A stretch of 7,433 nucleotides of DNA from an uncultured Eubacteriales bacterium (GTDB taxonomy: Bacteria; Bacillota; Clostridia; Lachnospirales; Anaerotignaceae). Location of the stretch: positions 1 through 7,433 of the forward strand of contig CABPCX010000086.1 of the NCBI GenBank assembly GCA_902406135.1. Reading direction: 5' to 3'. Position 1 is the first letter of the stretch, and the number at the start of each line of letters is the position of its first letter. The notes beneath the pieces are model-generated. The model saw only the letters and a program-made list of their open reading frames with translations. It was not told the DNA's origin and searched no databases. Shown here in pieces: positions 1 through 6,390 of this stretch. The translations under genes were made by a program, and so were the position numbers.

Positions 1-2135
1 GCCTTCTGTGATTCTTCAATAAGCGTCATTCCCGCCAGCTCAAGAATACCTTTTTCCTTATTATATATAAGTTCTGCCGTACACTTTTCTCCGGTCTGTG
101 CCTTTACCACAGGCAGACCGGGTATTTTTCCGTTTTTAAGAAGCTCCTTTACCAGCTTTCCGTCAAGGGATACTCCGTATCTATCCAGGCAGTCCTTCCA
201 TAACGTAAATTTACATCCGTTTTTCCAGCCGCCGCAGTAGAATGCCTTTGAATTTTCCAGTACGTCTCCGCCGCACAGGGGACATTTTCCAAAGGTCTTT
301 GCCTTCGATGATGACTTTTTCTTTCTCTTATCCTCTATCTTTATGTCCGGCGATGCACCCCTTGCATACTGCACAAGATATGCCACATATCTGTTTATGC
401 TGGCCATAAATTTTTCCGTCTGCATATCTCCCTTGGATATGGAGCCAAGGCCCTTTTCCCATTTACCTGTGGTTACCGGGGATTTCATCTCATCGGGCAC
501 TATGGATATGAGCTGTCTTCCCTTTTCGTCGGGCACAAGGTTTTTGCCCTTTCTGTGTATATATCCCACCTGTATAAGCCTTTCAATTATTGCAGCTCTG
601 GTGGCAGGCGTACCCAGACCGTATTCCTTGAGCTTTTCCTTAAGCTCCTCATCATCGGTATTTTTACCCGCATTTTCCATTGCCGTCAGCAATGTGGCCT
701 CATTGTACTGCACAGGAGGTTTTGTTTCCTTTTCCTCAACATCGGCTTTCTCTATATGGACAGTATCATTTTCTTTAACATCGGGAAGTATGTTTTCCTT
801 TTCTCTGCTGTTTTTGTAAACCTCTCTGTAAAGCCTTTTCCAGCCTTCATCCGTGACCGTTGTTCCCTTGGTTATAAATTTTTCATCTTCACACACAACC
901 GTTATTTTGGTTGAAGTGTATTTATATGGGTCTCCGAAAACAGCTATAAATCTCAAGGCAACAAGACCGAAAACCTTCTTTTCCTCCGGTGTAAGGCTGT
1001 CCTTTCTGAAACTGTTGTCAGCCGGTATTATGGCATGGTGGTCCGTTACCTTTTTGTTATCAACTATCCTCTTATTTATAGGAAGTTTTTCCATATCAAT
1101 AACATTTTGAGCATAGCCGGCAAATATTTCCGCATTGACAAGCCTGCGCATTATTACCTTTATTTTAGGTATCATATCGTCGCTTAAATATCTGCTGTCG
1201 GTCCTTGGATATGTTATCATTTTTCTTTTTTCATATAAGCTCTGGGCTATATCCAGTGTCTTCTGGGCAGAAAAGCCGTACATCTTATTGCAGTCCCTCT
1301 GCAGCTCCGTCAAGTCATAAAGCTGTGGAGGAAGAGTCTGTTTTGCAGTCTTTTTTACTTCCTTTACGGTTCCGTCTTTTCCATCGACCTTTGAGGCTAT
1401 TTCCTGGGCATCCGCCAGCTGTTTTATTACCGTAGAATTTTTGGAGTCCGTCCATGTTCCCTTAAAATCCCCATAGTCTGCCGTTACTTCATAATATTTT
1501 TCAGGGACAAAATTATCTATCTCAGCCTGTCTTTTTACAATCATGGCAAGGGTCGGTGTCTGGACACGTCCAATACTAAGCAGTGCATCATATTTTACCG
1601 TAAAAGCCCTTGTGGCATTTATGCCCACCAGCCAGTCTGCCTCCGAGCGGCATTTGGCCGACGCATACAAAAGGTCATAATCGCTGCCGTCCTTAAGATT
1701 ATCAAAGCCTTCCTTTATGGCCGCGTCAGTCATACTTGATATCCACAGTCTTTTGAACGGTTTCCTGCATTTATTGTAATCGTATATATATCTGAATATA
1801 AGTTCGCCTTCTCTTCCGCTGTCGGTGGCACATATTATGCTGTCGGTTTCCTTATCATTCATCAGCTTTTTAAGTATATCCAGCTGTTTTTTACTGCCTC
1901 GTATTGCCTTGAGCTTCATTTTCTCTGGCATTATCGGCAGAGTGTCCATACTCCATCTTTTCAGACTTTTATCATAGTCCTCAGGCTCACAAAGGGTCAC
2001 CAGATGTCCCACGGCCCAGCTTACCATATATTTTTCACCATATATGACTCCCTCGCCCTTTTGAGCACAGTTTAAAACTTTCGCTATGTCCCTTGCGACC
2101 GAAGGTTTTTCGGCTATAACCAAAATCTTTCCCAT
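1..2135 (-). CDS. topB: DNA topoisomerase III, type IA (3' end cut by window edge)
   Basis: Type IA topoisomerase that cuts one DNA strand through a 5'-phosphotyrosine and passes another strand, decatenating and relaxing DNA in the cytoplasm. 711 residues are visible and no stop is reached before the left edge. Bacterial TopB proteins are often about 700-730 residues, so only a short tail is probably missing. The N-terminus MGKILVIAEKPSVAR opens the Toprim domain. The acidic metal site is ATDSGREGE, with D105 and E109; the middle position of DxDxE is glycine. The catalytic tyrosine is Y309 in MITYPRTDSRYL. GRVQTPTLA is the conserved stretch before it. A C-terminal zinc-ribbon-like module has C618, C621, C634 and C641, followed by a topoisomerase C-terminal repeat-like segment. 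The start at 2135 is supported by AAAGGTGAG (2139-2147). It lies downstream of udk, but a hairpin terminator separates the two. Confidence 0.96.
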   Translation of the reverse strand, partial: MGKILVIAEKPSVARDIAKVLNCAQKGEGVIYGEKYMVSWAVGHLVTLCEPEDYDKSLKRWSMDTLPIMPEKMKLKAIRGSKKQLDILKKLMNDKETDSIICATDSGREGELIFRYIYDYNKCRKPFKRLWISSMTDAAIKEGFDNLKDGSDYDLLYASAKCRSEADWLVGINATRAFTVKYDALLSIGRVQTPTLAMIVKRQAEIDNFVPEKYYEVTADYGDFKGTWTDSKNSTVIKQLADAQEIASKVDGKDGTVKEVKKTAKQTLPPQLYDLTELQRDCNKMYGFSAQKTLDIAQSLYEKRKMITYPRTDSRYLSDDMIPKIKVIMRRLVNAEIFAGYAQNVIDMEKLPINKRIVDNKKVTDHHAIIPADNSFRKDSLTPEEKKVFGLVALRFIAVFGDPYKYTSTKITVVCEDEKFITKGTTVTDEGWKRLYREVYKNSREKENILPDVKENDTVHIEKADVEEKETKPPVQYNEATLLTAMENAGKNTDDEELKEKLKEYGLGTPATRAAIIERLIQVGYIHRKGKNLVPDEKGRQLISIVPDEMKSPVTTGKWEKGLGSISKGDMQTEKFMASINRYVAYLVQYARGASPDIKIEDKRKKKSSSKAKTFGKCPLCGGDVLENSKAFYCGGWKNGCKFTLWKDCLDRYGVSLDGKLVKELLKNGKIPGLPVVKAQTGEKCTAELIYNKEKGILELAGMTLIEESQK

Positions 2136-2158
2136 AAACTCACCTTTAAATCTATCAT

Positions 2159-2184
2159 AAAAAGCCGGATATTTTAAATCCGGC
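2159..2184 (-). terminator. Rho-independent terminator after udk
   Basis: Inverted repeat GCCGGAT/ATCCGGC (2164-2170 and 2178-2184) with a 7-base loop, followed on the minus strand by five T (2163-2159). It begins 8 bases after the udk stop codon. Its T-run ends only 23 bases before the topB start, so any separate topB promoter would have to overlap it or lie inside udk. The stem is GC-rich but only 7 bp, so partial read-through into topB is possible. Confidence 0.8.
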
Positions 2185-2191
2185 CTGGTTG

Positions 2192-2818
2192 TCAGCTGTT
2201 TTTATTAAGCATTATATTGAGATGCCCTTTGAGGATATCCATAGCCGCCTGGTTTTCTCCGCCTCTTGGTATGATTATATCCGCATATTTTTTTGAAGGC
2301 TCCACAAATTCCTCGTGCATTGGCTTAACGGTTGTCTGATACTGGGAAATTATTGACTCTATGGTTCTTCCTCTGTATTTCATATCCCTTACTATTCTTC
2401 TCATAAGTCTTTCGTCAGCATCCGTATCAACAAATATCTTTATATCCATAAGGTCTCTGAGTTCCTTATTTTCAAATATCAGTATTCCCTCTATAAGTAT
2501 AACCTTTTTGGGCTCAACTTTAACGGTCTCAGGCACTCTGTTATGTATACTGAAGTCATATACAGGACGGTATATGGTTTCTCCCCTTTTAAGTGCCTTG
2601 ATATCCTCTATCATTCTGTCGGTATCAAAGGATGACGGATGGTCGTAATTAAGCTTAGTCCTTTCCTCGTAAGGCATATCATCATGGGCCTTATAATAAC
2701 AGTCATGGCTTATAAGCTCTACATCGTCAGCAAACATTTCTTTCAGCTTATTAACTATTGTTGTTTTTCCGGACGCGGTTCCACCGGCAATACCTATAAT
2801 ACATATATCCTTCATCAT
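2192..2818 (-). CDS. udk: Uridine kinase (uridine/cytidine phosphorylation)
   Basis: P-loop kinase that phosphorylates uridine or cytidine to UMP or CMP in pyrimidine salvage, in the cytoplasm. The protein is 208 residues, normal for bacterial Udk. The Walker A motif GGTASGKT is at residues 12-19. DCYYK (39-43) and NYDHPSSFD (57-65) match the nucleoside-binding segments of the family. YDFSIHNR (87-94) is the conserved uridine kinase loop, VILIEGI (106-112) is the Walker B-like strand, and the arginine-rich RRIVRDMKYRGR lid is at 140-151. The start is set at 2818 (MMKD) because AGGAGGG lies 4 bases upstream; the second ATG at 2815 fits equally well. The open frame extends to 2872, but that ATG falls inside the promoter and next to the preceding terminator. 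The gene is a single transcription unit between two terminators. Confidence 0.95.
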   Translation of the reverse strand: MMKDICIIGIAGGTASGKTTIVNKLKEMFADDVELISHDCYYKAHDDMPYEERTKLNYDHPSSFDTDRMIEDIKALKRGETIYRPVYDFSIHNRVPETVKVEPKKVILIEGILIFENKELRDLMDIKIFVDTDADERLMRRIVRDMKYRGRTIESIISQYQTTVKPMHEEFVEPSKKYADIIIPRGGENQAAMDILKGHLNIMLNKNS

Positions 2819-2840
2819 AAAGCCCTCCTCTTTTATATAA

Positions 2841-2869
2841 ATTTTACCACCTATAAAACAAGCTGTAAA
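2841..2869 (-). promoter_or_regulatory. Sigma-A-type promoter of udk
   Basis: -35 TTTACA (2864-2869) and -10 TAAAAT (2841-2846), each 5/6 to consensus, with an exact 17-base spacer. Predicted transcription start is near 2834, giving a leader of about 16 bases with the AGGAGGG site in it. It begins immediately after the cupin terminator. It argues against the longer udk start at 2872. Confidence 0.8.
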
Positions 2870-2870
2870 C

Positions 2871-2907
2871 AAAAAAGCGCACCGGATAACAATTATATCC
2901 GGTGCGC
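2871..2907 (-). terminator. Strong Rho-independent terminator after the cupin gene
   Basis: Perfect 12-bp inverted repeat GCGCACCGGATA/TATCCGGTGCGC (2877-2888 and 2896-2907) with a 7-base loop. Six T follow on the minus strand (2876-2871). It begins 10 bases after the cupin stop. There is no T-run on the other strand, so it acts in one direction only. Confidence 0.93.
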
Positions 2908-2917
2908 ATATAATTCA

Positions 2918-3259
2918 TTATTTTATTACAATAGCAAGCACTTTCGCAGGCTTATCACTTCTGTTGATTATCTGATGTTTTGAACCTCTTCCGGTTGCTG
3001 TGCAGTCTCCGGGGAGTATTGTTGTTTCGTCTCCGTCCTCAATATAAGCAACTTCGCCTTCAAGAACATAGAAAAGCTCAACATCGTCAGTGTGGGCATG
3101 TAATCCTGTACACTGGCCAGGCTCCAGATTGAGTTCTGCCACCATTTTACATCTGTTGTCTGTTTCATCGGGTCCAAATTTGTTAACCATAAGAATTTCA
3201 CCAACGCCGTTTCTTATGACACGGTATTCATGCATACCTTTTCCATTTTTAACTAACAT
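2918..3259 (-). CDS. Small single-domain cupin protein
   Basis: 113-residue protein forming one cupin beta-barrel, substrate unknown. Cupin motif 1 is complete: GLHAHTDDVELFYVLEG, with H54, H56 and E61 as expected metal ligands and G68 closing the motif. Motif 2 is present as LPGD (82-85) and H95-Q-I-I-N99, with H95 as the fourth ligand. The binding site therefore looks intact, consistent with a metal-binding enzyme (isomerase, dioxygenase) or a small-ligand sensor; the sequence does not distinguish these. No signal peptide or DNA-binding domain is seen, so it is probably cytosolic. The start is supported by AAAGGAG 9 bases upstream of the ATG. It has its own promoter and terminator. It lies just downstream of the candidate small RNA, but the intervening hairpin and separate promoter argue for independent expression. 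Confidence 0.88.
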   Translation of the reverse strand: MLVKNGKGMHEYRVIRNGVGEILMVNKFGPDETDNRCKMVAELNLEPGQCTGLHAHTDDVELFYVLEGEVAYIEDGDETTILPGDCTATGRGSKHQIINRSDKPAKVLAIVIK

Positions 3260-3305
3260 AATCTCAATCTCCTTTCATAACAAAGTACTGCCTTTTGTCA
3301 GCTTT

Positions 3306-3334
3306 ATTATACTCCATTTTTTAACCATAATCAA
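3306..3334 (-). promoter_or_regulatory. Sigma-A-type promoter of the cupin gene
   Basis: Perfect -10 TATAAT (3306-3311) and -35 TTGATT (3329-3334, 4/6) with a 17-base spacer. Transcription would start near 3299, giving a leader of about 40 bases. It sits just downstream of the bidirectional hairpin at 3352-3386, which insulates it from upstream transcription. Confidence 0.8.
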
Positions 3335-3351
3335 TGAAAATCCATACACGC

Positions 3352-3386
3352 AAAAAATCCGTGTATAACAGATACACGGATTTTTT
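3352..3386. terminator. Bidirectional Rho-independent terminator
   Basis: A perfect 15-bp inverted repeat (3352-3366 and 3372-3386) with a 5-base loop. The outer six pairs are A6/T6, so each strand reads GC-containing stem followed by six T. It is expected to terminate minus-strand transcripts of the candidate small RNA. In the plus direction no gene is seen that would use it. The ogg gene upstream already has its own terminator, so this second one implies a separate transcript in between. Confidence 0.9.
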
Positions 3387-3564
3387 CTGCGACATAAAGT
3401 TCTCTTTATTCGGGGATTGGGGATTACCGATACAACTTTAAACGATACATCACATGGTATGGGCCAAAGCTCATACCCAGAGGTTATATAATTCGGGAAT
3501 TATCATACTTTATACTTTGCGACATAACACCGCTCTCATAAAGCATAACGTCATACATCACATC
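3352..3564 (-). ncRNA. Candidate independent small RNA (about 210 nt)
   Basis: This stretch between ogg and the cupin gene is bounded by its own promoter (3569-3597) and a perfect terminator hairpin. By hand it folds into a series of hairpins. H1 pairs 3543-3552 with 3521-3530 (includes G-U pairs and one U-U). H2 is AUAAUU-CCCG-AAUUAU (3488-3503). H3 has GGUAUG/CAUACC arms (3456-3477). H4 pairs 3444-3451 with 3429-3436. H5 is AUAAAG-AGAA-CUUUAU (3394-3409). The terminator is last. An apparently unpaired C-rich stretch (3408-3425) lies before H5. The only short frame, 24 codons from 3558, has no ribosome binding site. I do not recognise an Rfam family; size and setting would also allow a 6S-like RNA or a cis-acting leader of the cupin gene. 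The RNA itself is an inference from the bounding signals. Confidence 0.55.
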
Positions 3565-3568
3565 TATA

Positions 3569-3597
3569 ATAATACCACACTGTTTTAAAAATACAAG
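3569..3597 (-). promoter_or_regulatory. Extended -10 promoter for the candidate small RNA
   Basis: -10 TATTAT (3569-3574, 5/6) is preceded by TGG, an extended -10 (TGn). A weak -35 lies 16 bases upstream (TTGTAT, 3591-3596) or 17 bases upstream (CTTGTA, 3592-3597). Predicted start is about 3564-3561. It lies directly downstream of the ogg terminator, so it would begin a new transcript rather than serve ogg. Confidence 0.55.
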
Positions 3598-3618
3598 CCC
3601 CTTTTTTAAATTTTTATT

Positions 3619-3648
3619 AAAAAAACAGACAGGCATCAAGCCTGTCTG
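3619..3648 (-). terminator. Rho-independent terminator of the ogg operon
   Basis: Perfect 9-bp stem CAGACAGGC/GCCTGTCTG (3626-3634 and 3640-3648) with a 5-base loop, followed on the minus strand by seven T (3625-3619). It begins 4 bases after the ogg stop codon and closes the three-gene operon. Confidence 0.93.
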
Positions 3649-3652
3649 CATC

Positions 3653-4528
3653 TTAAGCTCCAATTTTAAACTGTCTGGCATAATTGAATAAGTACTGCTG
3701 GGCATATCCCGCATACTCACCGAAACATTCGTCGGCCTTTTTATGTATCTCCTTTATGCCTACCTCATTTCCGTTAAAGTAAAGCTCGCTCATTATTCTC
3801 TTTACCCATACGTCCGTAGGGAAAGTCTCGCATCTTTCAAAGGAAAACATCATTGTACAGTCAGCTACCTTTGGACCGACACCTTTAACTTCCATAAGTT
3901 TCTTTCTCAATGAATCGGTATCTATATTATCGTCGTCCAAATCAAGCTGTCCGTTTAATACTTTTTCCACCGCATCCATTATATATTTTGCTCTGAATCC
4001 TGTCTTGCACTCCATAAGCTTAGCTTCATCGGCTGCGGCAAGCTCTATAGGTGCAGGGAATGCATAGTATTCCTTTCCGTTAAACTCACCTATTCGTTTT
4101 CCGAATCTTTCGCTTATGTTGCTTATGACCTTTTTAATCATAGGTATTCTGTTATTCTGAGAAATTATAAATGATATAAGACATTCAAATCTTTCCTGAT
4201 TCAAAATTCTTATTCCGGGCGCATAGGCAACAGCCTTTCTTAAAATCTCATCATTTTCCGAAATTTTAAGTTTTATGCCCATATAGTTTCTGTCAAGGTC
4301 AAAATATCTTTCCCAAATATTTTTAAAATCAGATTCCGTAGTATCCGCAAATACTATCTCGTCTCCGTTTTGGTATATATTGAGTATTCTGCCAAAGGCA
4401 ATTACCACATAATTCTCTTCATCTATTTTCTCAAAGCGGAAACACTGTCCGCATTCAAGGGTCTGGGAAATAACAAAGCTGTCATATTCGGTAAGGACGA
4501 TGTCTTTTCCCCTAACAGTATACTTCAT
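3653..4528 (-). CDS. ogg: 8-oxoguanine DNA glycosylase/AP lyase, OGG1 type
   Basis: Base-excision repair enzyme that removes 8-oxoguanine from DNA and cleaves the abasic site. 291 residues. The N-terminal about 110 residues match the OGG_N domain in outline; a helix-hairpin-helix-GPD domain follows. The hairpin is VKGVGPKVADC, with catalytic lysine K220 equivalent to human OGG1 K249. The conserved aspartate is D239 in FPTDVW, equivalent to D268. The SQNNRI segment (123-128) corresponds to the SSNNNI motif of OGG1 that contacts DNA. No iron-sulfur cysteine cluster is seen at the C-terminus, which separates it from EndoIII/MutY. It starts 6 bases after the stop of the upstream lipoprotein gene. 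Its ribosome binding site GGAG lies within the end of that gene, so the two are co-transcribed. Being an OGG1-type protein rather than an Fpg family member is common in Clostridia. Confidence 0.94.
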   Translation of the reverse strand: MKYTVRGKDIVLTEYDSFVISQTLECGQCFRFEKIDEENYVVIAFGRILNIYQNGDEIVFADTTESDFKNIWERYFDLDRNYMGIKLKISENDEILRKAVAYAPGIRILNQERFECLISFIISQNNRIPMIKKVISNISERFGKRIGEFNGKEYYAFPAPIELAAADEAKLMECKTGFRAKYIMDAVEKVLNGQLDLDDDNIDTDSLRKKLMEVKGVGPKVADCTMMFSFERCETFPTDVWVKRIMSELYFNGNEVGIKEIHKKADECFGEYAGYAQQYLFNYARQFKIGA

Positions 4529-4534
4529 ATATTA

Positions 4535-5818
4535 TCACTCCAAATCAAGCAAAATGAATGTGGGAGGATTGCTTGAAAGGCTTTGCAGTCTGCTTAAAGC
4601 ATCATAATAATCCAAAACTCTATAACAATCCCATGTTCCGTTATTATTATGGCAGAGGAAACGTTTTCCGCTGTCGGTTATCATATAACAGAAATCTTCC
4701 GTACCGCAGAAGTAATAGAATGTATCATCTTTTGCGTAATATCCGGCCTTAGTAAGTGCTTCCATTACAGCCGTATAGTCAGTAAGCATAGTATAGTCTT
4801 TTATAGAATATGAAGGAAGCATATCCATATTGAAATCGGGCAATGCCTTATTTACGGTTACAGGCAGCCTTCCTTCAGATTCGAGGTCATCCATTACAAC
4901 CTCCCATATGCCGTTATCATATCTTAAAATATATTCCCTAATAGTTGCTGAGTTTGCCCTTGCGCTCAATACAACAAAAGCATACTTATCATCAACTGAA
5001 ATGCTTCTTACAAAATACTGTTCATACTTGCTTTCGTACATTCTTATGCAGCTGAGTATTCTGTCATATTCGCTGTTTGACGGTGTGAGTCTTCTAATGG
5101 TGCCGTGGTTCATTGAATATGCCGCCATAAGAGAATTATAGGCACTGGTACTCATACTTCCGTAAGAACCGTTGGCAGATGTAAATATGTATTTATCCTC
5201 ACCGGGCACTTTCATAAAAGCAAACACGGTAAACTCTCTGTCTGTGTTTGTTATGTACACACTGTTTCCGCCGTATGTCGCTATATTTCTTCCATACATC
5301 AGCATAACGGATATATCAGATGATGTCGCTGAAGATGAAAGTCTTCCTTCATTAACAAGGTAATCCGTTGTTATCTGAGTACTTGCGGCATAGTTATAAA
5401 GATAACCGTTTTTTGTTATTACTCGTGTCTTTGTGTAATATTCGCTGTAATAATTCTGTCCGGCTTTGGCTGTACTTTCAAGCTTTGTCCAGTATGAAGA
5501 AAGCGCCGGGTCTTTATAGGGCCTGGATGAACTCTGAGTGCCGCTGTGTCCGCCCGTACTGCCGTTTGATGACGGAACATTTATAGTGGTCTCATTTTTA
5601 TCGTCATCAGGCTGATTTTCATCTGTAACTTCCGGTTCTTTGTTTTCCTCTGTTATGCCGGGTACTTCTTCATTTTTTGTATCGTCCACATTGTTTTCCG
5701 TTTCAACACCGGGGTCATTGTCTTTGTCGTCATTGTTGCATCCCGTAAGGGCGATACATGAAGCACATACAACCAGAAGCATTCTCATCAGTATATATTT
5801 AAACTTATCAGTTATCAC
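4535..5818 (-). CDS. Putative lipoprotein of unknown function
   Basis: Probable membrane-anchored extracytoplasmic lipoprotein. From the GTG start at 5818 it has 427 residues. A short basic N-region and a hydrophobic segment MLLVVCASCIAL lead to lipobox LTGC, with C27 as the lipidated cysteine. Residues 28 to about 103 are a low-complexity acidic linker rich in D, E, N and P, turning to G/S, typical of a spacer across the cell wall. The rest is a globular region rich in Tyr, Ser and Thr with no motif I recognise; it includes YYFCGTEDFCYM near the C-terminus. The GTG is chosen because AAAGGAAG precedes it by 6 bases, whereas the ATGs further upstream (5884, 5851) lack a ribosome binding site and internal ATGs are not preceded by one. 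Its start overlaps the end of the 141-residue gene by 11 bases, indicating translational coupling, and it leads directly into ogg. Confidence 0.85.
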   Translation of the reverse strand: MITDKFKYILMRMLLVVCASCIALTGCNNDDKDNDPGVETENNVDDTKNEEVPGITEENKEPEVTDENQPDDDKNETTINVPSSNGSTGGHSGTQSSSRPYKDPALSSYWTKLESTAKAGQNYYSEYYTKTRVITKNGYLYNYAASTQITTDYLVNEGRLSSSATSSDISVMLMYGRNIATYGGNSVYITNTDREFTVFAFMKVPGEDKYIFTSANGSYGSMSTSAYNSLMAAYSMNHGTIRRLTPSNSEYDRILSCIRMYESKYEQYFVRSISVDDKYAFVVLSARANSATIREYILRYDNGIWEVVMDDLESEGRLPVTVNKALPDFNMDMLPSYSIKDYTMLTDYTAVMEALTKAGYYAKDDTFYYFCGTEDFCYMITDSGKRFLCHNNNGTWDCYRVLDYYDALSRLQSLSSNPPTFILLDLE

Positions 5819-6233
5819 TGTATTCTTCCTTTTTATCTGCAATTGTTTCATAAACTGAGACCAGCTCCTTTTTATGCAATTCAAGCAGTCGTTTTATCTT
5901 GTCTTCCATAAGTTCCGTATCGTCAATAAATTTGAATTTTACTATCCATACAGGGTTGTATCCGCCGTCTTCCTCCGTAACGGAATCAGCCTCAGCCATT
6001 ACTGTCTCGGGGTCATAATAATCAAATACGGCGTCATATTCCCAGTCTTCAACATCTCTTCCGGTCGTAAGTTTAAGGCATACATATATACCGCCCTCTT
6101 CTTCAACAGCATAGGTGTTATAAATCAAATTATCTTCATCATCAACCGCATAACATCCCAATTCCTTATCCAGGAATCCTGTTTCTTTATCTTTGAGCAT
6201 TATAACAATGAAAGTTTCGTCCATATTTTCCAT
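5808..6233 (-). CDS. Acidic conserved-looking protein of unknown function
   Basis: 141 residues, first gene of the operon with the lipoprotein and ogg. No signal peptide or membrane segment, so probably cytoplasmic. The sequence is strongly acidic in the middle, with GRDVEDWEYDAVFDYYD (58-74) and YNPVWIVKF (92-100) as the most distinctive segments. The last 35 residues are charged and probably helical. It faintly recalls a clostridial DUF family (possibly DUF6762) from memory; this needs a profile search and I do not assign a function. The start at 6233 is supported by GGAG 8 bases upstream. A promoter lies about 65 bases upstream of the start codon. Confidence 0.82.
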   Translation of the reverse strand: MENMDETFIVIMLKDKETGFLDKELGCYAVDDEDNLIYNTYAVEEEGGIYVCLKLTTGRDVEDWEYDAVFDYYDPETVMAEADSVTEEDGGYNPVWIVKFKFIDDTELMEDKIKRLLELHKKELVSVYETIADKKEEYSDN

Positions 6234-6298
6234 TTAATTTACTCCATTCTATTAACGCCAAAAAACGGCATAATCCGCCTATCTTAATTAATTAATAC

Positions 6299-6327
6299 AT
6301 TATAAACCAAAAAAAATTCTATTGCAA
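6299..6327 (-). promoter_or_regulatory. Sigma-A-type promoter of the three-gene ogg operon
   Basis: Perfect -10 TATAAT (6299-6304) and -35 TTGCAA (6322-6327, 4/6) with an exact 17-base spacer containing a run of eight T. Transcription would start near 6292, giving a leader of about 59 bases. No other clear promoter is seen within the operon. Confidence 0.75.
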
Positions 6328-6390
6328 CAAAATAAGATTTACAAATTATTTAAGTTTTTATTATAGGTTCCTTTGATTCTTTTTAGGTTT

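Noticed and set aside
343..1435. Several overlapping plus-strand frames opposite topB
   Set aside because: They are antisense to intact topB coding sequence with all catalytic motifs, are Ser/Phe/Leu-rich as expected for mirror frames, and lack ribosome binding sites.
2154..2200. topB promoter built from CTGACA and TAAAAT or TATGAT around the udk terminator
   Set aside because: Spacing is 13 bases for the first pair, and the -35 match is only 2/6 for the second; not good enough to annotate.
2819..2872. 18-residue N-terminal extension of uridine kinase
   Set aside because: The upstream ATG lies next to the cupin terminator and upstream of the -10 box of the udk promoter, so it would not be in the udk transcript. 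AGGAGGG serves the ATG at 2818.
3352..3564. Identity as 6S RNA, T-box, cobalamin, lysine, FMN or SRP RNA
   Set aside because: None of the consensus motifs I know for T-box, cobalamin, lysine, FMN or SRP RNA is present. No long closing helix with a central bubble, as in 6S RNA, was found by hand, so no family name is assigned.
3484..3720. 78-codon minus-strand frame across the ogg 3' end and the small RNA region, and its 24-codon remainder from 3558
   Set aside because: Most of it overlaps ogg out of frame and runs through the ogg terminator. The short remainder has no ribosome binding site and would start about 5 bases after the predicted transcription start.
6256..6279. Possible attenuator in the leader of the ogg operon (GGC-GCC hairpin followed by six T, with a competing GCC-GGC)
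   Set aside because: The stems are only 3 bp, too weak to terminate by themselves; no ligand-type conserved core is visible.
5874..6287. 137-codon plus-strand frame opposite the 141-residue gene
   Set aside because: Antisense shadow: hydrophobic composition expected opposite acidic codons, no promoter or ribosome binding site, and the minus-strand gene has both.
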